Assembly (NCBI RefSeq): GCF_001981525.1
Contig: NZ_MPSB01000004.1
Span: 62,001 to 126,000 of the forward strand
Length of the DNA: 64,000 nt
From: Sphingomonas jeddahensis
GTDB taxonomy: Bacteria > Pseudomonadota > Alphaproteobacteria > Sphingomonadales > Sphingomonadaceae
Reading direction: 5' to 3'
Shown here: positions 25,948-33,127 of the stretch, one piece after another
Layout: each line of letters opens with the position of its first letter
Position numbering within the stretch: position 1 is the first letter of the stretch
Notes under the pieces: model-generated
The model's database searches: none
The model's input: the letters and a program-made list of their open reading frames with translations, nothing else
What the model was told of the DNA's origin: nothing
Translations under genes and position numbers: made by a program

Positions 25948-26439
25948 CTACCAGCCCTGCACCGCCTCCGGATCGGACAGCGCCACCAGCCGCCGCGCGG
26001 CGCGGCGGGCAAATGCCAGGGTGCACTTCTTGCGGGCGTGAGTGTTCATCGGCTCGGTTCGCGCCTCGCGGAGCACGGCGGCATCATAGCGATCGGCGAC
26101 GATCAGCCCGGTACGCTCGGGCAGGAACGCTTCGCCGGCGATCGGCGAATGATCGAAGCCGGCGGGCACTGCCCAGAAGAAGCGATCGCAATGCGGCAGA
26201 TAATCCTGCCACTTGTTGTCGCCGAGCAGATCCGCACGCGACACCTTGATCTCGATAATGGTGATCTGGCCGCGTGCGTCGAGCGCCATCAGGTCGACCC
26301 GGCGCCCTCCATCGAGCGGTACTTCCGCCATGGCGACCAGTTCGTGGCGCAGCAGCAGCCGGGTGACGCCGCGCGCGACATCGGCGGCGCACAGCGACGA
26401 TTCAGGATCATCAACGCAAGAAGCGGGCGTGGTCAGCAC
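25948..26439 (-). CDS. mmcB: MmcB family DNA repair protein
   Basis: The 163-residue protein matches MmcB (DUF1052). The core GRRVDLMALDARGQITIIEI then KVSRADLL contains Asp49, Glu63 and Lys65 of a PD-(D/E)xK nuclease fold. In Caulobacter MmcB is SOS-induced and helps load a DNA-damage tolerance polymerase system. The GTG start at 26439 is the only reasonable start before the conserved VARGVTRLLLRHE; it has AGGAAG upstream. A direct repeat GTTC-N7-GTTC (26452-26466) 13 bp before the start matches the alphaproteobacterial LexA box. The start codon is inside a 12-bp hairpin. Confidence 0.88.
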   Translation of the reverse strand: MLTTPASCVDDPESSLCAADVARGVTRLLLRHELVAMAEVPLDGGRRVDLMALDARGQITIIEIKVSRADLLGDNKWQDYLPHCDRFFWAVPAGFDHSPIAGEAFLPERTGLIVADRYDAAVLREARTEPMNTHARKKCTLAFARRAARRLVALSDPEAVQGW

Positions 26440-26448
26440 GCCCGCTTC
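26420..26448 (-). promoter_or_regulatory. 12-bp hairpin over the mmcB start codon
   Basis: GAAGCGGGCGTG (26420-26431) and CACGCCCGCTTC (26437-26448) are exact reverse complements around GTCAG. It spans the GTG and part of the Shine-Dalgarno of mmcB. It may also terminate transcripts of the cell-wall hydrolase gene upstream. Confidence 0.65.
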
Positions 26449-26451
26449 CTA

Positions 26452-26466
26452 GAACGTTTCAGGAAC
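26452..26466 (-). promoter_or_regulatory. putative LexA (SOS) box upstream of mmcB
   Basis: On the minus strand the sequence is GTTCCTGAAACGTTC, an exact GTTC-N7-GTTC direct repeat. This is the LexA operator form described for Caulobacter and other Alphaproteobacteria. It sits in the 38-bp gap before mmcB, a gene known to be SOS-regulated in that group. Confidence 0.7.
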
Positions 26467-26477
26467 GTTGAAAAGGC

Positions 26478-27083
26478 TCAGCGCCAGAAGATGTGGTTGC
26501 CGATCGAGGCGACCTTGCGCAGCCCCGCCGCCGGCGCACGACCACGGTTGAAGTAAAGCGCGCGCTCGGCTTCGCCTTCCCATGCCTCGGCAAGCGCGAC
26601 CTTCGCGACCGCCACAGCCGTGCGATAGTAGCGGCTGTCCTCGTTGATATCGGGGATGCGACCGCCGCGAACGAAGCCGAACTGCCCGCGCTGGGTGACG
26701 ACCTCGCAGATGTCCTCCGGGAAGCGGCCCGACTTGCTGCGGTTGATGATCACGTCGGCGACCGCGAGTTGGCCCGACAGCGGCTCGCCCTTCGATTCAA
26801 AGTAGATCGCGCCGGCCAGGCACTGGATCGCGGCATCGTCGCCGTCGTGGGTGGACTGGGCGGCAACAGCCGCCGCCAGGGTAGGATATGCAACCGTAGC
26901 GCCCGCCGCGAGTTCATCAGTGGCAAGGTCGGCCGGTTCGGAAAGGGTCGCCAGGGTTGTGGCATTGGGCTGCGGGAGCGTGTGCTCGACCTCGGCAGCC
27001 AATCCGGCGGTGCTCTGCGCACTCAGGCCGAAGAAAGAAATCGTCATGGCCACAGCAACAGCGGCCCGTGAGAAGAAAGCCAT
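26478..27083 (-). CDS. exported cell-wall hydrolase (SleB/Hydrolase_2 family)
   Basis: The 201-residue protein starts MAFFSRAAVAVAMTISFFGL, a Sec signal. An Ala/Thr-rich linker leads to the Hydrolase_2 domain from about residue 85: CLAGAIYFESKGEPLSGQ, with the catalytic Glu in YFES, then VADVIINRSKSGRFPEDICEVV. The family is named for the SleB spore cortex lytic transglycosylase; proteobacterial members are periplasmic peptidoglycan hydrolases. An in-frame TTG at 27092 is a less likely start. The gene appears to stand alone between mmcB and the DUF1491 operon. The 166 bp upstream show no other recognisable element. Confidence 0.83.
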   Translation of the reverse strand: MAFFSRAAVAVAMTISFFGLSAQSTAGLAAEVEHTLPQPNATTLATLSEPADLATDELAAGATVAYPTLAAAVAAQSTHDGDDAAIQCLAGAIYFESKGEPLSGQLAVADVIINRSKSGRFPEDICEVVTQRGQFGFVRGGRIPDINEDSRYYRTAVAVAKVALAEAWEGEAERALYFNRGRAPAAGLRKVASIGNHIFWR

Positions 27084-27249
27084 CTTCAACAATCAATTGC
27101 GGTGGCTACGCGGACACGATCCGACGTTCATCAGAACATACGATCGGCCGGGATCCCCCCCGACTGCGTCACCGATGTGGATCGCACCCACCGCGGCACA
27201 ACGCGAAAAACGTTGAACCGCGTTCGCCATACCCCAGCATTTGAGTCAA

Positions 27250-27576
27250 TTAAGACAGGATCGTTTCAGCGGCGAACCGTTGGGCCTCTGCGACGTCCAG
27301 AGCAACTACCCATAGATCCGGGTCACGCTGACGGCGGCGGCGCCAGTAATCGTCGAGGGACTCGCCGCTGCCAGGCTTGGGCCCGCCCGGGATCAGCGAC
27401 TCGCCGCCGTCAGGCCCAAATCCGCGCTCGAGGCAATGCTCCTCGCGTTCAAGCAGAACCAGGATTGCGCCGGCATCCGCATCGCCGCGCGCGCGAACCA
27501 CGGCGATTCCGCCAGCATTGTTCACGCGCTGGAGCAGTGCCGCCACGGTGAGATGCGTCGGCAGCCGGCCGGTCAC
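27250..27576 (-). CDS. DUF1491 family protein
   Basis: The 108-residue protein has the DUF1491 pattern: VAALLQRVNNAGGIAVVRARG, then GAILVLLERE, and a conserved tail with LDDYWRRRRQRDPDLWVVALD. It is found almost only in Alphaproteobacteria and has no known function. It is probably a small cytoplasmic alpha/beta protein. GTG start 27576 overlaps the stop of the thioesterase gene by four bases, so it is the last gene of the hpf-ptsN-thioesterase operon. Confidence 0.85.
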   Translation of the reverse strand: MTGRLPTHLTVAALLQRVNNAGGIAVVRARGDADAGAILVLLEREEHCLERGFGPDGGESLIPGGPKPGSGESLDDYWRRRRQRDPDLWVVALDVAEAQRFAAETILS

Positions 27577-28028
27577 GCGGCCCGGTACCCCGGCAGGCCA
27601 GCCAGGGCGATGCGGCTGCGCATGAAGGTGCCGGTGCCGCGTGCCACCTCCTCCCCATCGCTGGCGATGAGGCGGGCGTCACCGACGAAGACGCGACGCT
27701 GGCCACTAACCCACCGTCCCTCGGCCACCACTGGGCCGGCGGAAAGCGGGCGCGTCAGCAAGAGGTTGAACTGGGTGGTCAGCAGGAATCGATCGGTGAT
27801 GAGGCTGTTGCAGGCATAGAAAGCCGCATCGTCCAGCATCTTGAAATAGGCGGTGCCATGCGCTGCGCCGGCGGCATGGAAATGATCGGGTGCGATCTCG
27901 AAGCTGATCCGCGCCACGCCAGGCTCGGGGATCGCGAGCGAGGAGGCGAACAGGCGGTTGATCGGCGCTGCCGCATATAAGGACTCCAGCGCACGGTGAT
28001 GCGCGTCAGCGCCTTCAGGCCGCGTCAA
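27573..28028 (-). CDS. PaaI-like hotdog thioesterase
   Basis: The 151-residue protein has the single hotdog domain of the PaaI/YbgC-like thioesterases. DHFHAAGAAHGTAYFKMLDDA carries the HG-x-x-x-x-x-x-D pattern that forms the active site, and the end is EEVARGTGTFMRSR. It probably hydrolyses an aryl- or acyl-CoA. The longest frame starts at GTG 28034, but GGAGG abuts that codon; TTG 28028 is 6 nt from it and fits better. It overlaps the ptsN 3' end by 14 bp. Confidence 0.8.
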   Translation of the reverse strand: MTRPEGADAHHRALESLYAAAPINRLFASSLAIPEPGVARISFEIAPDHFHAAGAAHGTAYFKMLDDAAFYACNSLITDRFLLTTQFNLLLTRPLSAGPVVAEGRWVSGQRRVFVGDARLIASDGEEVARGTGTFMRSRIALAGLPGYRAA

Positions 28029-28494
28029 GCGCACCCTCCGGATCGTCGGCGGTCAACAAGGCATAGATGGCGTCCCGCGAACCGGCACCGCGCAGCTTTG
28101 CGACAAAGGATCGATCGCGGAAGCGGCTCGACACGCGCGCCAACGCCTTGAGGTGATCCGCACCGGCATCTGGTGGCGAGAGCATTGCCACCACCATGTC
28201 GACCGGCATGTCGTCGATCGCCTGAAACTCGATTGCCTGGGCGAGCCGAACGACGACCACGACGATCCGCGACAAGCCATTGACTCGGGCATGCGGGATC
28301 GCGACGCCACTGCCGAAGCCGGTGGACCCCAGCTTCTCGCGATCGGCGAGTGCGGTAGTGACCGCGTTGGCGTCGAGCTCCAGCACCGGCGCGGTGAACG
28401 CGCCCAGTTGCTGAAACAAGCCCTTTTTGCTGCTTGCCGCCACCCCGACTGCAATCAGATCGGGGTGGAGCAGATCACTCAAATCATTTGGCAT
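28015..28494 (-). CDS. ptsN: PTS nitrogen regulatory IIA protein
   Basis: The 159-residue protein is a PTS EIIA of the nitrogen type. The phosphorylated histidine is His68 in GSGVAIPHARV. The fold continues with DDMPVDMVVAMLSPPDAGADHL. It takes phosphate from NPr and regulates potassium, nitrogen and stress responses by protein contacts rather than sugar transport. It lies 13 bp downstream of hpf, the same hpf-ptsN order as in many proteobacteria, although rpoN is not upstream here. Confidence 0.93.
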   Translation of the reverse strand: MPNDLSDLLHPDLIAVGVAASSKKGLFQQLGAFTAPVLELDANAVTTALADREKLGSTGFGSGVAIPHARVNGLSRIVVVVVRLAQAIEFQAIDDMPVDMVVAMLSPPDAGADHLKALARVSSRFRDRSFVAKLRGAGSRDAIYALLTADDPEGALDAA

Positions 28495-28507
28495 GATGGT
28501 CCGGCAT

Positions 28508-29101
28508 TCACCCCGCGCGCTGCGGTTCGACCCAGCCGATCGTCCCGTCGCCGCGCCGATAGACCATGTTGTATGCGCCCGTCCCGCTGTTCTTGAATAA
28601 CAACGCAGAGGTGTTGCGCAAATCGAGCATCATCACCGCGTCGGACACGGTGGCATCGGGGATATCAACGCGTGTTTCGGCCACGATCAGCGGCGCGTCC
28701 GCTTCTTCCTCGTCTCCGACCCGCTCGGCGAACAACGTATAGCCCGCATTGTCGAAATTGTCGTAGGCAACGCTTTCGGCGAGCGCGGCGACGTCACCGG
28801 CGTTGCGATCCTTGAGCCGGCGCATGTAGCGGCGCAGCTGCTTTTCGATCTTCTCGGCCGCCCCGTCGAAGGCGAGATGCGCGTCATGCGCGTCGTGCTT
28901 TCCCTTGAGCACCAATCCCTGCATCACATGGACGACGATGTCGCAGCCAAAGCCGGCATCGTGCGGCCCCTTGCCGAAGGTAACCTGGGCCGAAATCGCG
29001 CGACTGAAATATTTGTCGGCGATGCCCTGCAATCGATTGTCGACGTGATCCTTCAGCGCGTCGCCCGTTTCAACCTGGTGACCAGAGATCCGGATATCCA
29101 T
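28508..29101 (-). CDS. hpf: ribosome hibernation promoting factor, long form
   Basis: The 197-residue protein has an N-terminal HPF/RaiA domain (MDIRISGHQVETGDALKDHV, then RLKDRN), a variable acidic linker, and the C-terminal dimerisation domain (DATVSDAVMMLDLRNTSALLF with NMVYRRGDGTIGWVEP). Long HPF dimerises 70S ribosomes into 100S particles in stationary phase. ATG 29101 is chosen because GGAGAATGAG precedes it; an upstream ATG at 29116 has no such site. It leads the hpf-ptsN-thioesterase-DUF1491 operon. Confidence 0.93.
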   Translation of the reverse strand: MDIRISGHQVETGDALKDHVDNRLQGIADKYFSRAISAQVTFGKGPHDAGFGCDIVVHVMQGLVLKGKHDAHDAHLAFDGAAEKIEKQLRRYMRRLKDRNAGDVAALAESVAYDNFDNAGYTLFAERVGDEEEADAPLIVAETRVDIPDATVSDAVMMLDLRNTSALLFKNSGTGAYNMVYRRGDGTIGWVEPQRAG

Positions 29102-29153
29102 CGACTCATTCTCCATTGGCTGGCCCGGCGTGGTCTCGCCGGGGCGTTGGGCG

Positions 29154-29840
29154 TCAACCGGACGCCGCGGCCCCCCAGATCGGATTCTTCACCCGCGTCA
29201 TGAACGCGGCATGCGCGGCAAGTTCTCCCTCGCTTGGCGCGAAATGCCGTGCCGGCCGCGCAACGCGCGGTGCGGCCTCCACGACCACCACCTCCTCGGC
29301 CACCAGATCGCTGACCAGCGACAGGCCGATCTGCCGCCCGCCCATCAGCTCGACATAGACCTGCGCCAGCAGCTGCGCGTCGAGCAACGCGCCGTGCAGC
29401 ACGCGGTGCGAGCGGTCGATGCCGTAGCGCGAGCACAAGGCATCTAGCGTCAGCTTGGCGCCGGGATGTCGCTGCTTGGCGATCGCCAGCGTGTCGATCA
29501 TGCGCGTCATGCAGATCACGTCGCGGCCGCAGCGACCTAGCTCGCCGTTGAGGAAGCTGAAGTCGAACGAGGCGTTATGCGCGATCAGCGGCGCGTCACC
29601 GATGAAGGCGACCAGTTCCTCGGCGACGGCGTGGAACAGCGGCTTGTCGGAGAGGAACGCGTCGGACAGACCGTGGATCGCCTGCGCGCCCGGCGGCATC
29701 GTCCGCTCCGGGTGGAAATAAGCGTGAAAGGTGCGCCCCGTTTCGACCCGGTTGACCAGCTCGACGCAGCCGATCTCGACCATGCGATCGTCGCCAAAGG
29801 TGAAGCCGGTGGTTTCGGTGTCGAAGACGATCTCGCGCAT
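29154..29840 (-). CDS. dnaQ: DNA polymerase III epsilon subunit (3'-5' exonuclease)
   Basis: The 228-residue protein starts MREIVFDTETTGF, giving the ExoI residues Asp7 and Glu9. ExoII (LIAHNASFDFSFLN) and ExoIII (HGALLDAQLLAQVY) follow. A C-terminal extension for binding the alpha subunit ends the protein. It proofreads replication errors in the Pol III core. An upstream in-frame ATG exists at 29876, but the conserved opening argues for 29840. It lies 8 bp after coaE, in the ppsR-maf-aroE-coaE-dnaQ series. Confidence 0.94.
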   Translation of the reverse strand: MREIVFDTETTGFTFGDDRMVEIGCVELVNRVETGRTFHAYFHPERTMPPGAQAIHGLSDAFLSDKPLFHAVAEELVAFIGDAPLIAHNASFDFSFLNGELGRCGRDVICMTRMIDTLAIAKQRHPGAKLTLDALCSRYGIDRSHRVLHGALLDAQLLAQVYVELMGGRQIGLSLVSDLVAEEVVVVEAAPRVARPARHFAPSEGELAAHAAFMTRVKNPIWGAAASG

Positions 29841-29848
29841 TGGTGAGT

Positions 29849-30442
29849 TTATCGGCCTTCCGCTTCCTTGAGGCAAGCGATCACCCGGCGGACATGGGTG
29901 CGGGTCTCCTCCAGCGACACGTCGGTGGGGATGACGAAATCGGCCCGGGCGCGCTTGTCGGCATCGGGCACTTGGCGGGCGATGATCGCGTCGAACTTGC
30001 CCTTGCTCATGCCGGGGCGCTGGAGGGTGCGGGCGCGCTGGACCTCAACGGCGGCGGAGACCACCGCGACCTTGTCCATCGCGCGCTGACCACCGGTTTC
30101 GAACAACAAGGGCACATCGAAGACGACGAGCGGGGCGGCGGCATGTTCCGTGAGGAAGGCGGCGCGTTCCTCGCCCACGGCCGGGTGAACGATCGCTTCC
30201 AACGCCTTCATCGCCACGTCGTCACCGAGCACGGCCTCGGCGAGCGCGGTGCGGTTGACGCCATTCTCGCCAGTGGTGCCGGGGAAGCGGGCTTCAATCG
30301 CGGTGACGACTCGGCCGGCAGGGCCTTGCAGCTTGTGGACCTCGGCATCGGCGTCGAAGACGGGCACGCCTTCGTCGGCGAACATCTTGGCGACGGTGGA
30401 CTTGCCCATGCCGATCGAGCCGGTGAGGCCGAGTTTGATCAT
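29849..30442 (-). CDS. coaE: dephospho-CoA kinase
   Basis: The 197-residue P-loop kinase starts MIKLGLTGSIGMGKSTVAKM, the Walker A at residues 8-16. It has VFDADAEVHKLQ and VFDVPLLFETGG, both signatures of CoaE. It phosphorylates the ribose 3'-hydroxyl of dephospho-CoA, the last step of coenzyme A synthesis. GGGGAG lies 7 nt before ATG 30442. The open frame upstream is repeat sequence and is not part of the gene. Confidence 0.95.
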   Translation of the reverse strand: MIKLGLTGSIGMGKSTVAKMFADEGVPVFDADAEVHKLQGPAGRVVTAIEARFPGTTGENGVNRTALAEAVLGDDVAMKALEAIVHPAVGEERAAFLTEHAAAPLVVFDVPLLFETGGQRAMDKVAVVSAAVEVQRARTLQRPGMSKGKFDAIIARQVPDADKRARADFVIPTDVSLEETRTHVRRVIACLKEAEGR

Positions 30443-30460
30443 TCTTTTCTCCCCTCTTTT

Positions 30461-30530
30461 GTACCCCGGCGAAGGCCGGGGCCCAGTTACGACCGGCCCG
30501 ATGCTGGGCCCCGGCCTTCGCCGGGGTACA
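30461..30530. repeat. bracketed palindromic repeat (CCCCGGC type)
   Basis: GTACCCCGGCGAAGGCCGGG at the left is mirrored by CCCGGCCTTCGCCGGGGTAC at the right with a 30-nt centre. It fills the gap between coaE and aroE, just after the aroE stop. Confidence 0.8.
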
Positions 30531-30533
30531 AGG

Positions 30534-31403
30534 TCATTGGATAAGCAGTTCGCGCAGCTCACCGTCATGCTCGCGCGGCGCGGGCTGGCCGAAGAACAGC
30601 TCGAACGCCGCTGCCGCCTGGCCAACCAGCATTTCGAGGCCGTCGATCGTTTCCAGCCCGCGCGCCTCCGCTGCGTCGAGCAGCGCGGTTTGGAGCGGGG
30701 CATAGACGATGTCGTACACCACAGCGTCGAGCGCCAGGGGCAGGAGGTCGAGGTCGAGCGGCGGCTGACCCTCCATGCCGAGCGCGCTGGTGTTGACCAG
30801 CAACTTGGCCGCGGGAAGGCGGCCGGTGAGGGGCAGCACCTCGCCCTTCAGACCGAAGCGGCTCAGCAGCGCGGCGGCCTTCAATGGCGAGCGGTTCAGG
30901 ATGGTCACGGGGCCGACGTTCATGCGCGACAAAGCGAACAGCACCGCACGCGCCGCGCCGCCGGCACCGACAATCGCGACCGGCGCACCGTCGAGGTCGA
31001 GATCGGCGATCGGCGCGTAGAAGCCGGCGGCGTCGGTGTTGGTGCCGAACAGATCGCCGCCCTCGTTGCGGACGACGGTGTTCATCGCGCCGATCGAGTC
31101 GCGCACGCTGCCGGGATCTGACACGAGATCAAGCATCGCGACCTTGTGCGGAATGGTGACGTTGCAGCCGCGCCAGTTCGGATCGGCGCGGCGCTTCTCG
31201 ATGAAGACGGGCAGATCGTCGGGTGTGACATGCGTGGCGCGGTAATCAGCGTCGATGCCGAGCTTCTTCAGCCAGAAACCGTGAATTAACGGAGACTTAG
31301 AGTGACTTATCGGGTCGCCGATCACCTCCGCATAGGGCCGGACGGTTGCATCATCTGCAATCGAATGTTGAGGAAGTTGAGACACTGGCGCTTCTTTCTC
31401 CAT
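30534..31403 (-). CDS. aroE: shikimate dehydrogenase
   Basis: The 289-residue enzyme has the shikimate-binding motif VIGDPISHSKSP (residues 28-38), the catalytic Lys in NVTIPHK, the Asp in TNTDAAG, and the NADP-binding GAGGAARAV loop. It reduces 3-dehydroshikimate to shikimate in aromatic amino acid synthesis. The start MEKEAPVSQLP overlaps the stop of maf by ATGA. The N-terminal extension of about 22 residues is poorly conserved. Confidence 0.95.
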   Translation of the reverse strand: MEKEAPVSQLPQHSIADDATVRPYAEVIGDPISHSKSPLIHGFWLKKLGIDADYRATHVTPDDLPVFIEKRRADPNWRGCNVTIPHKVAMLDLVSDPGSVRDSIGAMNTVVRNEGGDLFGTNTDAAGFYAPIADLDLDGAPVAIVGAGGAARAVLFALSRMNVGPVTILNRSPLKAAALLSRFGLKGEVLPLTGRLPAAKLLVNTSALGMEGQPPLDLDLLPLALDAVVYDIVYAPLQTALLDAAEARGLETIDGLEMLVGQAAAAFELFFGQPAPREHDGELRELLIQ

Positions 31404-32008
31404 CACGCGCCTAGCACCTGGCGTTCGCGCAAATAGGCGAGCAGCGGCATCAGCGGCATGCCGAGCACGGTGAAATGGCTCCCTTCGACGCGGCTGAACA
31501 ATTGCACCCCCGGCCCCTCCATGCGGTAACAGCCGACGCATCCCGCGATCGCCGGCCATTCGGCATCAAGATACGCCTCGATGAAGCCGTAGGACAGCGG
31601 GCGGACGAACATCCGGGCCTTGTCGACATGGCGCCAGACCGGGCGGCCACCCTCCGCGATCACCGCCGCGCTGACCAGATCGTGGCGCTTGCCCGACATC
31701 ATCGACAGATGCTCGGCAGCCTCGGCGCGGTCGCGTGGCTTGGACAGGATCGTGCCATCCTCAAGCACGGCGAGGCTGTCGGAGCCGAGCACCAAAGCCT
31801 GCGGCTCACGGCTGGACACCTTGAGCGCCTTCAATTCGGCGAGTGCATCGGCGAGATCGCGCGGCGCCACGTCGCCGAGCGCGGCCTTGGCCGCATCCTC
31901 GTCCACCATTGCCGGCTGCGCGGTGAAGGGCACGCCCGCGGCGACCAGCATCGCGCGGCGCGAGGCGGATTGCGACGCGAGGATCAGTTTCAACCCGGTC
32001 GTGGTCAT
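31403..32008 (-). CDS. maf: Maf-like nucleoside triphosphate pyrophosphatase
   Basis: The 201-residue protein begins with LILASQSASRRAMLVAAG, the conserved Maf opening with the SxSxRR phosphate-binding motif. LVLGSDSLAVLEDG and SKPRDRAEA follow. Maf/YhdE enzymes hydrolyse dTTP, UTP or modified nucleotides to monophosphates. It overlaps ppsR by 4 bp and aroE by 3 bp, so translation is coupled. Confidence 0.93.
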   Translation of the reverse strand: MTTTGLKLILASQSASRRAMLVAAGVPFTAQPAMVDEDAAKAALGDVAPRDLADALAELKALKVSSREPQALVLGSDSLAVLEDGTILSKPRDRAEAAEHLSMMSGKRHDLVSAAVIAEGGRPVWRHVDKARMFVRPLSYGFIEAYLDAEWPAIAGCVGCYRMEGPGVQLFSRVEGSHFTVLGMPLMPLLAYLRERQVLGA

Positions 32009-32847
32009 TCGTCGATCACCAGCGCGGGATTGCCGCTGCGTTCGTTGACGATCGAAATCACCGCGGCGGCGGTTTCCTCGATCGAGCGGCGGGTGACGTC
32101 GATCACCGGCCAGCCATTATCGGCGAACATGCGCCGGGCATATTGCAGCTCACGCGTCACCGCTTCCTGATCAACGTACGCCGTCTCGGGCGCCTGGTTG
32201 AGCGACAGCAGCCGGTTGCGGCGGATCTGGATCAACCGATCGGGGCTGGTGGTGAGCCCGACGACAAGCGGGTTCTGGAGCGAATAGAGCGACACCGGCG
32301 GCGGGCTTTCGATCACGATCGGGATGTTGGCGACCTTGAACCCACGATTGGCGAGATAGATGGAGGTCGGCGTCTTGGACGATCGCGAGACGCCGGCAAG
32401 GACAATGTCTGCCTCCTCCCATTCCTCCCACAACACGCCATCGTCATGCGCGATGGTGAATTGGATCGCGTCGACGCGCGCGAAATAAGCGGCGTCGAGC
32501 ACGTGCTGGCGCCCCGGCTTGTTCTTGGCCTGCTGGCCGAGCATCGCCGAGAGCGCGTCGTTGACCGGATCGAGCGGGGCGACGGTGGGCAGGCCGAGCG
32601 TCTGGCAGCGCTGCTCCAGCGCCTTGCGCGTGGCGGGGTTCACCAGCGTGTAGATGACCAGGCCGGGGTTCTGAGCGATCTCTTGCAGAATGCGGTCGAG
32701 ATGCGCCTCCGTGCGAACCATCGGCCAGAAATGGCGCACGGTTTCGACATCGTCATATTGCGACAGCGCGGCCTTGGCGATGTTCTCCAGCGTCTCGCCC
32801 GTCGAGTCCGACAGGAGGTGGAGGTGCAGTTTGACCGTCACCGGCAT
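32005..32847 (-). CDS. ppsR: pyruvate phosphate dikinase regulatory protein (kinase/phosphorylase)
   Basis: The 280-residue DUF299 protein has the N-terminal LHLLSDSTGETL and a P-loop GVSRSSKT at residues 152-159. This family controls PEP synthetase or pyruvate phosphate dikinase by ADP-dependent phosphorylation of a threonine and the reverse phosphorolysis. It is the first gene of a leftward run that starts beside the candidate replication origin. In other Alphaproteobacteria the same gene group flanks oriC. Confidence 0.9.
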   Translation of the reverse strand: MPVTVKLHLHLLSDSTGETLENIAKAALSQYDDVETVRHFWPMVRTEAHLDRILQEIAQNPGLVIYTLVNPATRKALEQRCQTLGLPTVAPLDPVNDALSAMLGQQAKNKPGRQHVLDAAYFARVDAIQFTIAHDDGVLWEEWEEADIVLAGVSRSSKTPTSIYLANRGFKVANIPIVIESPPPVSLYSLQNPLVVGLTTSPDRLIQIRRNRLLSLNQAPETAYVDQEAVTRELQYARRMFADNGWPVIDVTRRSIEETAAAVISIVNERSGNPALVIDE

Positions 32848-33127
32848 GAACCTGTGGATAACATGAGGACGAGCGCTAGCCTAACCTAGGCGGGCGGCCA
32901 AGCGGATCGGACGACCGTGGAAAACGAGTCACTTGTCCACAATCCCATCCACGCCGAACAGTTTCATCCACAGGCTGTGAAAAACGGGAGCGGTTGAATC
33001 GAATCCCAGGGAGTCCGCGGCGCGCCGGGGGTCAAGCTGTTGGCAATCCGGGGATGAACGCATAAGCCCCGCGACCAACGCGCCTACTTCATCAGCAATC
33101 CTTTGAATCTTCTATTTGAGTAGATGG
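32848..33127. other. candidate chromosomal replication origin (oriC)
   Basis: The 280-bp gap between divergent ppsR and hemE holds five DnaA-box-like 9-mers: TGTGGATAA at 32853 (exact consensus on the minus strand), CGTGGAAAA at 32916, TTGTCCACA at 32933, TCATCCACA at 32964 and TGTGAAAAA at 32976. Each of the others is zero or one base from TTWTNCACA. Five GANTC sites (32926, 32996, 33001, 33011 and 33105) lie in the same gap. An AT-rich stretch around 33101-33123 could unwind. In Caulobacter and relatives oriC is next to hemE. No protein start other than hemE is supported here. The hemE promoter must also be in this gap. Confidence 0.75.
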
